Shown here piece after piece: positions 40,901 through 48,620 of a stretch of 64,000 nt of DNA. The position numbers were made by a program, and so were the translations under genes. How positions within the stretch are numbered: the stretch's first letter is position 1; the number at the start of each line of letters is the position of its first letter. This stretch comes from Chloroflexota bacterium (GTDB lineage Bacteria > Chloroflexota > Anaerolineae > Aggregatilineales > Phototrophicaceae): assembly GCA_020161935.1 (NCBI GenBank), contig JAIUNI010000004.1, positions 62,001 to 126,000 on the forward strand. Direction: 5' to 3'. The notes below the pieces were generated by a model, which was not told the DNA's origin, made no database searches, and worked only from the letters and a program-made list of their open reading frames with translations.

Positions 40901-41826
40901 TGGGTATTTGACTGTTCGTTTTCCTCTGCATTCCCTTCCAGTGTGAGTCCGGTGGAGGTCATCAAATCATCGAGTGAGATATGGCTGCCGGCTTCGCTAG
41001 AAAGATCATTTCGTAAAGCATCCCCGCAGACGAGGCAATTCGGGTCACGTTCGATGTTGACCCACTCGGCGGAGTATGGTTGGCTCATTTGCCCGCTGAG
41101 AATTTCGAGCGCGGTGTTGGCGAGTATGACGGTGTTGGCGGGCATGTGCTTATAGATGGTGGTCGTGGCAAGCAGTTCGTTGAGCGCCAAATCGGCTTGA
41201 GTCGCCGCGACACGCACCACATGCAGCCAGAGGCCGGGTTCGGCTTCCAACGTGCCATCTTTCCCAATCATACCATAATCAAGTTCTTCTCCGGGCGCTA
41301 GGTTTGAAATCGCCAAACCTTCGCGCAGTTCTGCCGCCCAACATGCATAACACGGGCCGTTGTAAGGGTGGATGACGACCACATCACCGCCCTCGCCGCG
41401 TTCGTAGACCCCTGCGTAAACGGCGGTCAGGTTACGCTTGAGGCAGGCTTCGTTGAGGACATACTTCGGCCCTTCACCATCCACGCCGGAGATCAACAGG
41501 TCAATGCCGTCGAGCGCGTCCATATGCTGCTCGATACGACCGAAGCGCGTTTCGATCTGCGCGTCGGGGTTGCGGGCGCGGATGAGTTCGGCGACGGCCT
41601 GCGCTTTCGGCTGCCCGATGTAGCGGCTGTCGGCGACGTGGCGGGCGATGTTGGTGCTCTCTAATAAGTCGTCGTCAACCAGCACAAACTTACCCACGCC
41701 GCTCATCGCCAGCGTGAGGGCGACAAAGCCGCCGCCGGAGCCGAGGCCGACGATACCCACGCACTTGCCCTTGAGCAGGCTCAGGTTATCCGAACCGATG
41801 AGGCGTTCCACACGGTCAAGGTTCAT
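40894..41826 (-). CDS. E1-like (ThiF/UBA) adenylating enzyme of a ubiquitin-like system
   Basis: 310 residues from the ATG at 41826, which overlaps the preceding stop as ATGA; the longer upstream frame is a shadow of that gene. The Rossmann ATP site VGIVGLGSGGGFVALTLAMS, then LVDDDLLESTNIARHV (Asp and Asn-Arg residues that contact ATP) and GQPKAQAVAEL fit E1/ThiF/MoeB enzymes. Two CxxC pairs (PCYACW, NCLVCG) would bind structural zinc. It would adenylate the C-terminus of a ubiquitin-like protein. Its last codons lie at the edge of the TnpB element, so the tail may have been altered. Confidence 0.83.
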   Translation of the reverse strand: MNLDRVERLIGSDNLSLLKGKCVGIVGLGSGGGFVALTLAMSGVGKFVLVDDDLLESTNIARHVADSRYIGQPKAQAVAELIRARNPDAQIETRFGRIEQHMDALDGIDLLISGVDGEGPKYVLNEACLKRNLTAVYAGVYERGEGGDVVVIHPYNGPCYACWAAELREGLAISNLAPGEELDYGMIGKDGTLEAEPGLWLHVVRVAATQADLALNELLATTTIYKHMPANTVILANTALEILSGQMSQPYSAEWVNIERDPNCLVCGDALRNDLSSEAGSHISLDDLMTSTGLTLEGNAEENEQSNTHK

Positions 41827-42935
41827 GACTTTTCCTCCGGCGCGGGGGCGCTGCTGGCGGTTTCGACGGGCGCAGGATCGGTTGAGGGCGGCGGCGTGTG
41901 CTTGATGCCAAGCGCGTCTTCCAACGCGAAGATGTAGTCGATGAGATGGCGACCGGCTGACCACGACCAATCGGGCGGGTCTTTGACCGGCTCGGACTTG
42001 CGCCACAGGTCGCCGAACACTTCATATATATCGTCATCGGGTTTGATACCCTTGAAGGTTGATACCCGCGCTTTGGGTGCGCTGGTCGGGTAATCCGGCG
42101 GCGTGACGATTAGAAGGACTTTATCCGCGCCGACCCGCGCCACAAGGAAGCACACGTCCAACGGCGGAGCGCTGCCGGTATCCCACAGGACGAGGCTGGT
42201 GAACAGCCCATCTTTTTCGAGCAGTTCGGACTCGGCTTTGAAGCGCGCCTCGTTGACCAAGTGCCACGGGTAAGCCGCCAGTGTCGGCAGTTGACTGTTG
42301 GGGTAAACCGAGGGCGTGATAGGGTAGAAGTCGCGGGCTTGGCGGTCGATGTACCAGAAGTCGACGCGCATCGCCGTGCCGTCGCCCTGCGCCACGCTGA
42401 TATGGTTGGCACTGCTGTCGCCTGCGGTGGCCGCTGGATGCCCGAGCGTGACAATCGGCGCGAGCAGGAACTCCATGCCGTTGCTGAGGTCGTCAATCCA
42501 GCTCTGGGCGGTCATCAGGTCGCCGCCGCTGGGCTGCACCATGAACCCCGGCTGCTTGTGCCAGTCGCCGAGGTAGCGCAGCGGGACATCCCACTTGGGG
42601 AGTACGGGTTTGCCCTGCGCGTCACGCTGTTTCTGGCGCTGCACATGCCAGTTCTCTTGCAGCCAGTAGATGAGTTCGTCCTGCCGTTCGTCGCCCTGCT
42701 GGAAGGTCGCCCATTCGCGCACCACGGCGTTTTCGTCGGGGGCGATGGTATCCAGCACATAGAGGGTATCCACACCGGTGCGCGTGCCGGGGACGAGCAG
42801 GCCAACCATCGCCTCGCCGGTTTCGTCCTGCAAGAAGTGTTTCGCGGCGGTCGCCATTTTATCGACCACCCGCTGCGCGATCACCAGATTAGGGACGCTG
42901 CTCCGGTTCATTTTCAGCCGTCCGATCATATCCAT
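41823..42935 (-). CDS. JAB/JAMM-like protein with C-terminal E2/RWD-like domain
   Basis: 370 residues. Residues ~15-185 resemble a JAMM isopeptidase: ETGEAMVGLLVPG supplies the Glu, and YLGDWHKQPGFMVQPSGGDL corresponds to GxWHxHP...SxxD, but the second metal His is Gln (HKQ). Residues ~215-350 look like an E2/RWD fold without a catalytic cysteine (LLIVTPPDYPTSAPKARVST, then a terminal helix). A Pro-rich tail ends it. The domain reading is mine and needs structure prediction. It is co-transcribed with the E1-like gene (overlap) and the E2-like gene. Confidence 0.68.
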   Translation of the reverse strand: MDMIGRLKMNRSSVPNLVIAQRVVDKMATAAKHFLQDETGEAMVGLLVPGTRTGVDTLYVLDTIAPDENAVVREWATFQQGDERQDELIYWLQENWHVQRQKQRDAQGKPVLPKWDVPLRYLGDWHKQPGFMVQPSGGDLMTAQSWIDDLSNGMEFLLAPIVTLGHPAATAGDSSANHISVAQGDGTAMRVDFWYIDRQARDFYPITPSVYPNSQLPTLAAYPWHLVNEARFKAESELLEKDGLFTSLVLWDTGSAPPLDVCFLVARVGADKVLLIVTPPDYPTSAPKARVSTFKGIKPDDDIYEVFGDLWRKSEPVKDPPDWSWSAGRHLIDYIFALEDALGIKHTPPPSTDPAPVETASSAPAPEEKS

Positions 42936-42946
42936 AACCCTTTAGA

Positions 42947-42989
42947 ACCTCACCCCTAGCCCCTCTATTTGGGAGAGGGAAGGGAGACA
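42947..42989. repeat. CCTCACCCC-type palindromic repeat between the JAB-like and E2-like genes
   Basis: CCTCACCCCTAGCCCCTCT followed by GGGAGAGGGAAGGGAG; arms CCCCTCT/AGAGGG. It lies inside the operon and could stabilise or partly terminate the mRNA. Confidence 0.7.
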
Positions 42990-42998
42990 TAATAGCGA

Positions 42999-43469
42999 CT
43001 AATAACGGCGGCGCGGCGGCAGCGGGGTATTCGGGTCAACCCGTTCTTCGATCCCCGGCCATTCACTCGTCGCCCGCCATGTGTAATAGGCGTAAATCCA
43101 CTGTACCGCCCAACCGGTAACCGTTACGGCGGTTGACTTGCTGGGATTCCAGCCGTACTGGGTGCCATCCTTCGGGTTGAACAGGCACAACTGCCCGTCC
43201 TCGTACTGGTGCTTCTCGCTGTAGATTCGCGGGCGCAGCACGTAGGCTTCCGCCGGACGGTGCGGATACTCGTTCGGGTAGAGTATCTTCAGGCGGTGCA
43301 GCGGTGATTGCAGCGTTGCGAGGTTGATCTCGACATCACCTTCCCAGTACAGCGCCCCCATCGGCGGCACGACCAGCTTAAACGTGTTATCAAAGGTAGC
43401 ACGCATGGCCTCGACTTCCAGCCGCAGCCGGTTCGAAACGTTATTCTTCGACCCCCACCATGCAGACAT
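42999..43469 (-). CDS. Prokaryotic E2-like (UBC-fold) conjugating enzyme
   Basis: 156 residues. LKILYPNEYPHRPAEAYVLR is the YPxxxP strand-loop of the UBC fold. YSEKHQYEDGQLCLFNPKDG contains the HxxxxGxLCL active-site motif with the catalytic cysteine. WAVQWIYAYYTWRATSEWPG matches the C-terminal helix and WPG segment seen in bacterial E2 families. All key residues are present, so it should accept an activated ubiquitin-like protein from the adjacent E1. It is first in the minus-strand operon E2, JAB-like, E1. Confidence 0.82.
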   Translation of the reverse strand: MSAWWGSKNNVSNRLRLEVEAMRATFDNTFKLVVPPMGALYWEGDVEINLATLQSPLHRLKILYPNEYPHRPAEAYVLRPRIYSEKHQYEDGQLCLFNPKDGTQYGWNPSKSTAVTVTGWAVQWIYAYYTWRATSEWPGIEERVDPNTPLPPRRRY

Positions 43470-43662
43470 CGCAGGGCTTCTCCTCGTTTATCTCGTTTGT
43501 AATGGAGCTATTGTACCACCAGCCCATTCACCGCTGCTTGGAGAACCCCTATATTTGGGGAGCGCTTACCTCTTTATACGCGGCGGGTCGGGCGGAAGTT
43601 GCGCCAGTATTAAATTAAGATCAATTCCGTAAAAACTAAATTAAATGTTGTAGAAAAGTCTT

Positions 43663-43692
43663 GACATTGAAGCCGAACCCATAATAAGATTA
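43663..43692 (+). promoter_or_regulatory. Strong promoter for the small basic protein
   Basis: TTGACA (43663-43668), 18-base spacer, TAAGAT (43687-43692); TAATAA at 43684 is an alternative -10. An ~85-base leader separates it from the start codon. Confidence 0.65.
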
Positions 43693-43777
43693 ATTATGAA
43701 CATTCAAATTGTTTTCAACGTTGAAAACAAATCATTCATTTCAAACCATTACAAGTGCAGAAAGGAGACGAAGCGGT

Positions 43778-43921
43778 ATGTTCAACGTGAACTTCATGCT
43801 GGCTCAGGCCATCCAGAACGACCACCTGCGAATCGCGCAGCGTGAACGCCTTACCCGCCAGTGGCTCAAAGCAGCGCGTAAAAAGCTGCAAGCCAAGCGG
43901 GCTAAACAGGAGAATAAGTAA
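43778..43921 (+). CDS. Small basic helical protein (47 aa)
   Basis: Starts at the ATG with AAAGGAGA upstream at the correct spacing; a longer frame from 43709 has no ribosome site. The sequence is one long amphipathic helix rich in Arg, Lys and Gln (LAQAIQNDHLRIAQRERLTR followed by KAARKKLQAKRAKQ). It has its own strong promoter and terminator. The charge suggests nucleic-acid or ribosome binding; the family is not recognised. A 13-codon open frame overlaps just downstream (43921). Confidence 0.7.
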   Translation: MFNVNFMLAQAIQNDHLRIAQRERLTRQWLKAARKKLQAKRAKQENK

Positions 43922-43961
43922 TGATGGATTGTGTTCCAACAGTGACTGAAGGCTCTAGTTA

Positions 43962-44000
43962 GAGGGGCGGTAGGTAAAAGACCTGCTGCCCCTCTTTTTT
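43962..44000 (+). terminator. Strong terminator after the small basic protein
   Basis: GAGGGGC...GCCCCTC stem with inner AGGT/ACCT pairing, followed by TTTTTT. Confidence 0.9.
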
Positions 44001-44076
44001 CTCATGGCATATTAGAAAAGGCGATATATAATCCATAGTGTTTGCTAACCAATATTCGTGAGCGATTACCCAAATA

Positions 44077-44745
44077 ATGCAAGCACCACTGTCGGATGCA
44101 AAACCTGACTCAAACCAAAGGCCCTACAAGCCTGAACCTGAATTTAACATCAACGACTTGGAAACGCTGAAAGTCCTTGCTGATCCCCTTCGTTTGCAAA
44201 TCGTTGAACTCTGCACCCAGGCTCCCCGCACCGTCAAACAAGTCGCTTCCGTCCTCAACCTGCCACCCACCAAACTCTACTATCACATCAAACAACTGGA
44301 AGAACGGGCGCTCATCAAAGTGGTGGATACGCGCATTGTCTCCGGCATCGTCGAGAAGCAGTATCAAGCGGCGGCCTTCAATTACCGTGTTGACCGCGAA
44401 CTGTTTTCGCTGACCTCACAGGCGGGCAAAGAAGGTCTGAACGTGATGCTCACGGGGTTGTTTGACGACACCCGCGAGGACATCCAAAAAAGTGCTGACG
44501 CGGATGTGCTGGATGTGTCGCCGGATGATGATGACAAACTCCTAAGCCGTTCGCTGTTGATCTCGCGCACGACGGTCAAGTTAGCACCGGAAGCAGCGGA
44601 GTCGTTTTACCAAAAGTTAAAGGCGCTGGTGCGTGAATATGCCGACCTTTCGGGCGACGATGAGCAGCCTTACGGGGTGCTGGTCGCGCTTTACCCCTCG
44701 ACCGGAACCGCTGCGGAAGGTGAACCACAAACCCCGAAGGCGTAA
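44077..44745 (+). CDS. ArsR-type winged-helix transcriptional regulator
   Basis: 222 residues. Residues ~25-105 are the winged helix: LKVLADPLRLQIVELCTQAP, TVKQVASVLNLPPTKLYYHI (recognition helix) and KQLEERALIKVVDTRIVSGI (wing). The remaining ~110 residues are helical and acidic and may bind a ligand or dimerise; there are no metal-binding cysteines as in classical ArsR. This longer, metal-free form is common in Chloroflexota. The neighbour downstream is the enolase-like gene, 160 bases away. Confidence 0.85.
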   Translation: MQAPLSDAKPDSNQRPYKPEPEFNINDLETLKVLADPLRLQIVELCTQAPRTVKQVASVLNLPPTKLYYHIKQLEERALIKVVDTRIVSGIVEKQYQAAAFNYRVDRELFSLTSQAGKEGLNVMLTGLFDDTREDIQKSADADVLDVSPDDDDKLLSRSLLISRTTVKLAPEAAESFYQKLKALVREYADLSGDDEQPYGVLVALYPSTGTAAEGEPQTPKA

Positions 44746-44906
44746 CTCCAATACAGGTTATGATGGCCGTTCATTCATTTGGGTGGTAACAACAGCGGAT
44801 AAGGCACGCCTCATCCCTACAGAAAACCGTCTTTAGGGATTATCACCTTAAAATAATCAATATCCTAATCAAAAGACATTCATTTCATTCAAAATAGAAG
44901 GTTGAT

Positions 44907-46163
44907 ATGTCACGCATCACAGCACTCACCGCTATTGAAATTCTCGACAGCCGTGGCCGCCCGACGGTGAAGGCTTACTGTTCATTGGACAGCGGCATTA
45001 CGGCAGAGGCGGCAGTGCCTTCGGGCGCATCAACCGGCACGGCGGAGGCACTTGAACTGCGCGACGGTGATCCGAAACGGTATCACGGCCTCGGCTGCCG
45101 GAAAGCGGTTGAGAACGTTAAGACGACGATTCACGCCGCCCTCGCCGGACGTGACTTCGCTAATCAGCGCCAACTCGACACGGCGCTGCTCCAGTTGGAT
45201 GGCACACCGAATAAGGCCAAGCTGGGTGCGAACGCCATTTTAGCGGTGTCGCTGGCGTTTGCCCGCGCACAGGCAGCAGAGGCGGGGCTGCCGCTTTACC
45301 GGCATTTCGCCGCCATGAGCGAGACTACGCCGCGTTTACCGATGCCGACGATTAACCTGTTCAGCGGCGGTAAACACGCAGGCGGGCAGGTTGCCATTCA
45401 GGATGTGCTGGTGGTTCCGGTGGCGGCGCGGACGATGGACGAGGCCATGAACATGACCTACAACGTTTATCTGGCGGCGGCGAAGCTAACGGGCGAGAAG
45501 TACGGCACACGCCCGTTGAAGGCGGATGAGGGCGGCCTCGCACCGCCGTTCCCGAATGTTGAGACGATGCTCGGCGACGCGGTGGAAGCGATTGGACGGG
45601 CGGGTTATCGGGCGGGAAGCGAAGTCGCGCTGGCGGTGGATGTGGCTTCGACACATTTCTATGCCGGTGAACAATATCACCTCGACGGACAAGTGCTGTC
45701 CAGCGAGGTGATGGTGGCGCGGTTGATGTCGTGGATCGAGCGCTATCCGATTATCAGCGTGGAAGACGGATTAGCCGAGGATGATTGGGCGGGGTGGCAG
45801 GCGTTTTATCAGGCGGCGCACGGCAAGGTGATGGTGCTGGGGGATGATTTGCTGTGTACCAACCCGGCACGCATCGAACGCGCACAAAGCCTGAAGGCCG
45901 CCGACAGTCTGCTGCTGAAGGTCAACCAGATTGGTACACTGACCGAGGCACTGCTTTCCTACCAGACCGCGCGATCAGCCGATTGGCGTGTCGTGGTGAG
46001 TGCCCGCAGCGGCGAGACGGAAGATAGCTGGCTCGCGGATCTGGTTACGGGCTGGGGTGGCGACTACATCAAAGTCGGCTCGATTATGCAGTCCGAGCGG
46101 CTGGCGAAATACAACCGCTTGCTGGAAATTGAAGCGCGGGATGGGATTCGGATGGGCGCTTAA
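44907..46163 (+). CDS. Enolase-like protein with divergent active site
   Basis: 418 residues with clear enolase architecture. Conserved items are EILDSRGRPTVKA, VPSGASTGTAEALELRDGD, GGKHAGG (the His of the mobile loop), KADEGGLAPPFPN, SVEDGLAEDDW, VLGDDLLCTN and LLKVNQIGTLTEAL with the general-base Lys. Deviations are IQDVLVVPV (Asp where enolase has the catalytic Glu of QEF) and VVSARSGETED (Ala for the His of SHRSGETED). The metal and Lys residues persist, so it is likely a paralogue with altered activity. GAAGGTTGAT precedes the ATG. Confidence 0.8.
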   Translation: MSRITALTAIEILDSRGRPTVKAYCSLDSGITAEAAVPSGASTGTAEALELRDGDPKRYHGLGCRKAVENVKTTIHAALAGRDFANQRQLDTALLQLDGTPNKAKLGANAILAVSLAFARAQAAEAGLPLYRHFAAMSETTPRLPMPTINLFSGGKHAGGQVAIQDVLVVPVAARTMDEAMNMTYNVYLAAAKLTGEKYGTRPLKADEGGLAPPFPNVETMLGDAVEAIGRAGYRAGSEVALAVDVASTHFYAGEQYHLDGQVLSSEVMVARLMSWIERYPIISVEDGLAEDDWAGWQAFYQAAHGKVMVLGDDLLCTNPARIERAQSLKAADSLLLKVNQIGTLTEALLSYQTARSADWRVVVSARSGETEDSWLADLVTGWGGDYIKVGSIMQSERLAKYNRLLEIEARDGIRMGA

Positions 46164-46384
46164 TGACGGTTGTTATCGGCCTTTGTGTTGACATCGACAA
46201 TTAAGGGTTTCAACCTGAAGGGCGACTGCTGATAGCTGATGATGTCTCGTTTACTGTCATCAATCATCATCGAACGCGGCAGTTCCGGTTCGAGGCGGAT
46301 AGCGTGGCTAATCACGTAACAACGGAAGCACAAACCTTCTTTTTGCTGACGTACTGATTTACCGCAGATCGCACAGTCCATCAT
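46160..46384 (-). CDS. Small zinc-finger protein (74 aa)
   Basis: CAICGKSVRQQKEGLCFRCY gives two CxxC pairs for one zinc near the N-terminus; the rest is a polar tail. It overlaps the enolase-like stop codon by 4 bases, convergently. The function is unknown. The frame is otherwise non-overlapping, and the cysteine pattern supports a real gene. Confidence 0.65.
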   Translation of the reverse strand: MMDCAICGKSVRQQKEGLCFRCYVISHAIRLEPELPRSMMIDDSKRDIISYQQSPFRLKPLIVDVNTKADNNRH

Positions 46385-46580
46385 GAACTCCTTCGTGCGT
46401 CACTTGCTATACATTCAACATAACGATAAACGTTAAGGGTAGCATCAGCGGTCTGGCTAATTGTGGCTAGGTCAGGATGGTATCCGAAAATCCTAATAGA
46501 TTAACTCTTACAGATAAGCGGTTTGCTTCCGGGCAGCAGGTCGATTTTGAATGGCTCAACCGTGACAAAAGGGCGGTGAC

Positions 46581-46600
46581 ATTACCGAAAATTCGGTAAT
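46581..46600. promoter_or_regulatory. Perfect 20-bp operator-like palindrome
   Basis: ATTACCGAA-AA-TTCGGTAAT with 9-bp perfect arms, 41 bases before the serine hydrolase ATG. It is a probable binding site for a dimeric repressor encoded elsewhere. The rest of 46385-46640 shows no gene. Confidence 0.55.
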
Positions 46601-46640
46601 ATCATGTGGTCGTCCAACCTTTACACCACAGGATGCTGCC

Positions 46641-48419
46641 ATGTTCCCCATCGCTACTTTAAATAACCCTGACCGTTCCAAACTGCGAGCGGCTTTCCCG
46701 CAGATCGAAGCGTTATTCCGCACCTTCGCCGAGCAGCACCCGATCCCCGGCGTGGCCTACGGCATCGTCATAGATGGCGAGCTGGTGCTGGCGGGCGGCA
46801 CGGGTGTACAGAACGTCACCAGCCAAACGCCCGTGAACGCCGACAGTGTGTTCCGCATCGCCTCGATGACCAAGAGCTTTACGGCGATGGCGCTGATGCA
46901 ACTGCGCGACGAGGGCAAATTTAACCTTGATGACGCGGTGGAAAAGCATGTGCCGGAACTGGCCGCGCTGCCCTACCCGACGCGCGACTCGGCCAAAATT
47001 ACCGTGCGCCAACTGCTGACGATGAGCGCTGGCTTCCCGCAGGATGACCCGTGGGCAGACCGCCAACTGGCGGCGAGTGAGAGCGACCTTTCGGCGTGGA
47101 TGGCGAAGGGCATCACTTTTTCGAACCCGCCGGGGGTGAAGTACGAGTATTCGAACTTCGGCTACGCGATATTGGGGCGCATCGTTACCAACGTGGCGGG
47201 CGTGTTGTATCAGGATTATGTGACCGAGAACATCCTCAAGCCGCTGGGTATGACCTCGACCACGTTTGACGTGAGCAAGGTTGACCCGCAGCGCCTCGCG
47301 ATGGGCTACCGGCGGCAGGATGGCGAGTGGATCGAAGAACCGCCGCTGCCGGATGGGGCGTTCGCCTCGATTGGCGGGTTGTTCACGACGATTAACGACT
47401 TCGCGAGGTACATGAACACTTTGCTGGCGGCCTTCCCCCCGCGTGACGAGGCCGAGAGCGGGCCGTTGAAGCGGAGTTCACTGCGCGAGATGATGCAGGG
47501 CCACCGCCAGCGGATGGTGTCCTCGTCGCGGGCGACACCGGATGTCCCCGCGTGGTACATGAGCGACGGCTATGGCTACGGGTTGGCGTGTGGCGTGGAT
47601 TCGCTGTTGGGGTATTCGGTATCACATGGCGGTGGCTTACCGGGTTACGGCACGTTTTACCGTCTGCTGCCGGAGGCTAACGTGGGCATTGTGGCGCTGG
47701 GTAATGTGACTTACTCGTCGATCTCGCTTAGGGTACAGGATGCGTGTGTCATGTTGCAGCAGACAGGCGGATTGGTACAGCGAGTTGTGCCACCGTCCGA
47801 CGCGCTGCTTGACATCCAAAAGGGCGTGAATGAACTCTACGAAACGTGGAGCGACGAGGGTGTGAAGGCGCTTTCAACTGAGTCGTTCTTTTTAGATATG
47901 GCGCTGGAACGGCGGCGGAAACAGGTGCAGGACTTACGCGCCAGCTATGGCAAGGTGCTGTCGTCCACCGCATTCGAGGCGGAAAATAACCTGCGTGGGC
48001 GCTGGTGGATGCAGTGTGAAAATGGACGGATTGAAGCGTATATCACACTGTCGCCGACCGTGCCGCCCAAGATGCAAACACTCCAGTTAATCGCCGCCAA
48101 GCTGTTGAGCGCGGGGCTGCAAGCGGCAGTTGACCGCGTTGTGAGCTTAATCGGCGGGTGGGACGAAGCACAGGCAGGGGATGCGTTCGCACCGACGGTT
48201 GACCGTGCCGCCGTACAACGCCAGCTTGCGGCGGTCGGTGTGCAGTACGGCAGCATTACGCTGGGCGAGGCGCTGGAAGGCGATGGCGGGACCCAGACGC
48301 GGGTGCGCTTGGTCGGCACGCAGGGCATTACCGATATGAAGGTGGTGCTGGATGCGGAAAGTGGCAAGATTAGCGCCGTGACATTCTCCCGTCCGCGCGA
48401 GACCATGTTCGTACCGTAA
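46641..48419 (+). CDS. Class C beta-lactamase-like serine hydrolase
   Basis: 592 residues. The penicillin-binding/beta-lactamase fold has SMTK (SxxK nucleophile, ~74-77), YSN (YxN, ~170) and SHGGGLPGYGTFYRL (the KTG-equivalent HGG). The C-terminal ~200 residues form an extra domain of unknown role. There is no signal peptide, so it is an intracellular esterase/peptidase type rather than a secreted resistance enzyme. AGGATGCTGCC precedes the ATG, and a palindromic operator lies upstream. Confidence 0.87.
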   Translation: MFPIATLNNPDRSKLRAAFPQIEALFRTFAEQHPIPGVAYGIVIDGELVLAGGTGVQNVTSQTPVNADSVFRIASMTKSFTAMALMQLRDEGKFNLDDAVEKHVPELAALPYPTRDSAKITVRQLLTMSAGFPQDDPWADRQLAASESDLSAWMAKGITFSNPPGVKYEYSNFGYAILGRIVTNVAGVLYQDYVTENILKPLGMTSTTFDVSKVDPQRLAMGYRRQDGEWIEEPPLPDGAFASIGGLFTTINDFARYMNTLLAAFPPRDEAESGPLKRSSLREMMQGHRQRMVSSSRATPDVPAWYMSDGYGYGLACGVDSLLGYSVSHGGGLPGYGTFYRLLPEANVGIVALGNVTYSSISLRVQDACVMLQQTGGLVQRVVPPSDALLDIQKGVNELYETWSDEGVKALSTESFFLDMALERRRKQVQDLRASYGKVLSSTAFEAENNLRGRWWMQCENGRIEAYITLSPTVPPKMQTLQLIAAKLLSAGLQAAVDRVVSLIGGWDEAQAGDAFAPTVDRAAVQRQLAAVGVQYGSITLGEALEGDGGTQTRVRLVGTQGITDMKVVLDAESGKISAVTFSRPRETMFVP

Positions 48420-48435
48420 GGGGAAGCATTTTTAA

Positions 48436-48497
48436 CCGCAGAGGGCGCAGAGAAAATACAAAGGCATTTACCACAGAGGCACAGAGAACACAGAGAT
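48436..48497. repeat. 9-nt periodic repeat tract (CACAGAGNN)
   Basis: CCGCAGAGG and GCGCAGAGA, then CACAGAGGC, ACAGAGAAC, ACAGAGATA at 9-base period. It is the complement of the 33103-33172 tract. It is intergenic between the hydrolase and clostripain genes. Confidence 0.6.
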
Positions 48498-48620
48498 AAG
48501 ACAGAAGGTTTAGCCGCAGAGCACAGATTATAAAGAGATTCCTTAAGCCTTCCCTGAGCGAGAGTTTGCTAGGATGGTTCTAAGGAATCTTTTCTTTTAC
48601 CCCGCACAAAGAGAGAACAT

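Noticed and set aside
41827..42006. N-terminal extension of the E1-like protein
   Set aside because: The extra 60 residues are Arg-rich shadow sequence of the JAB-like gene; the ATG at 41826 overlaps the upstream stop as in coupled genes.
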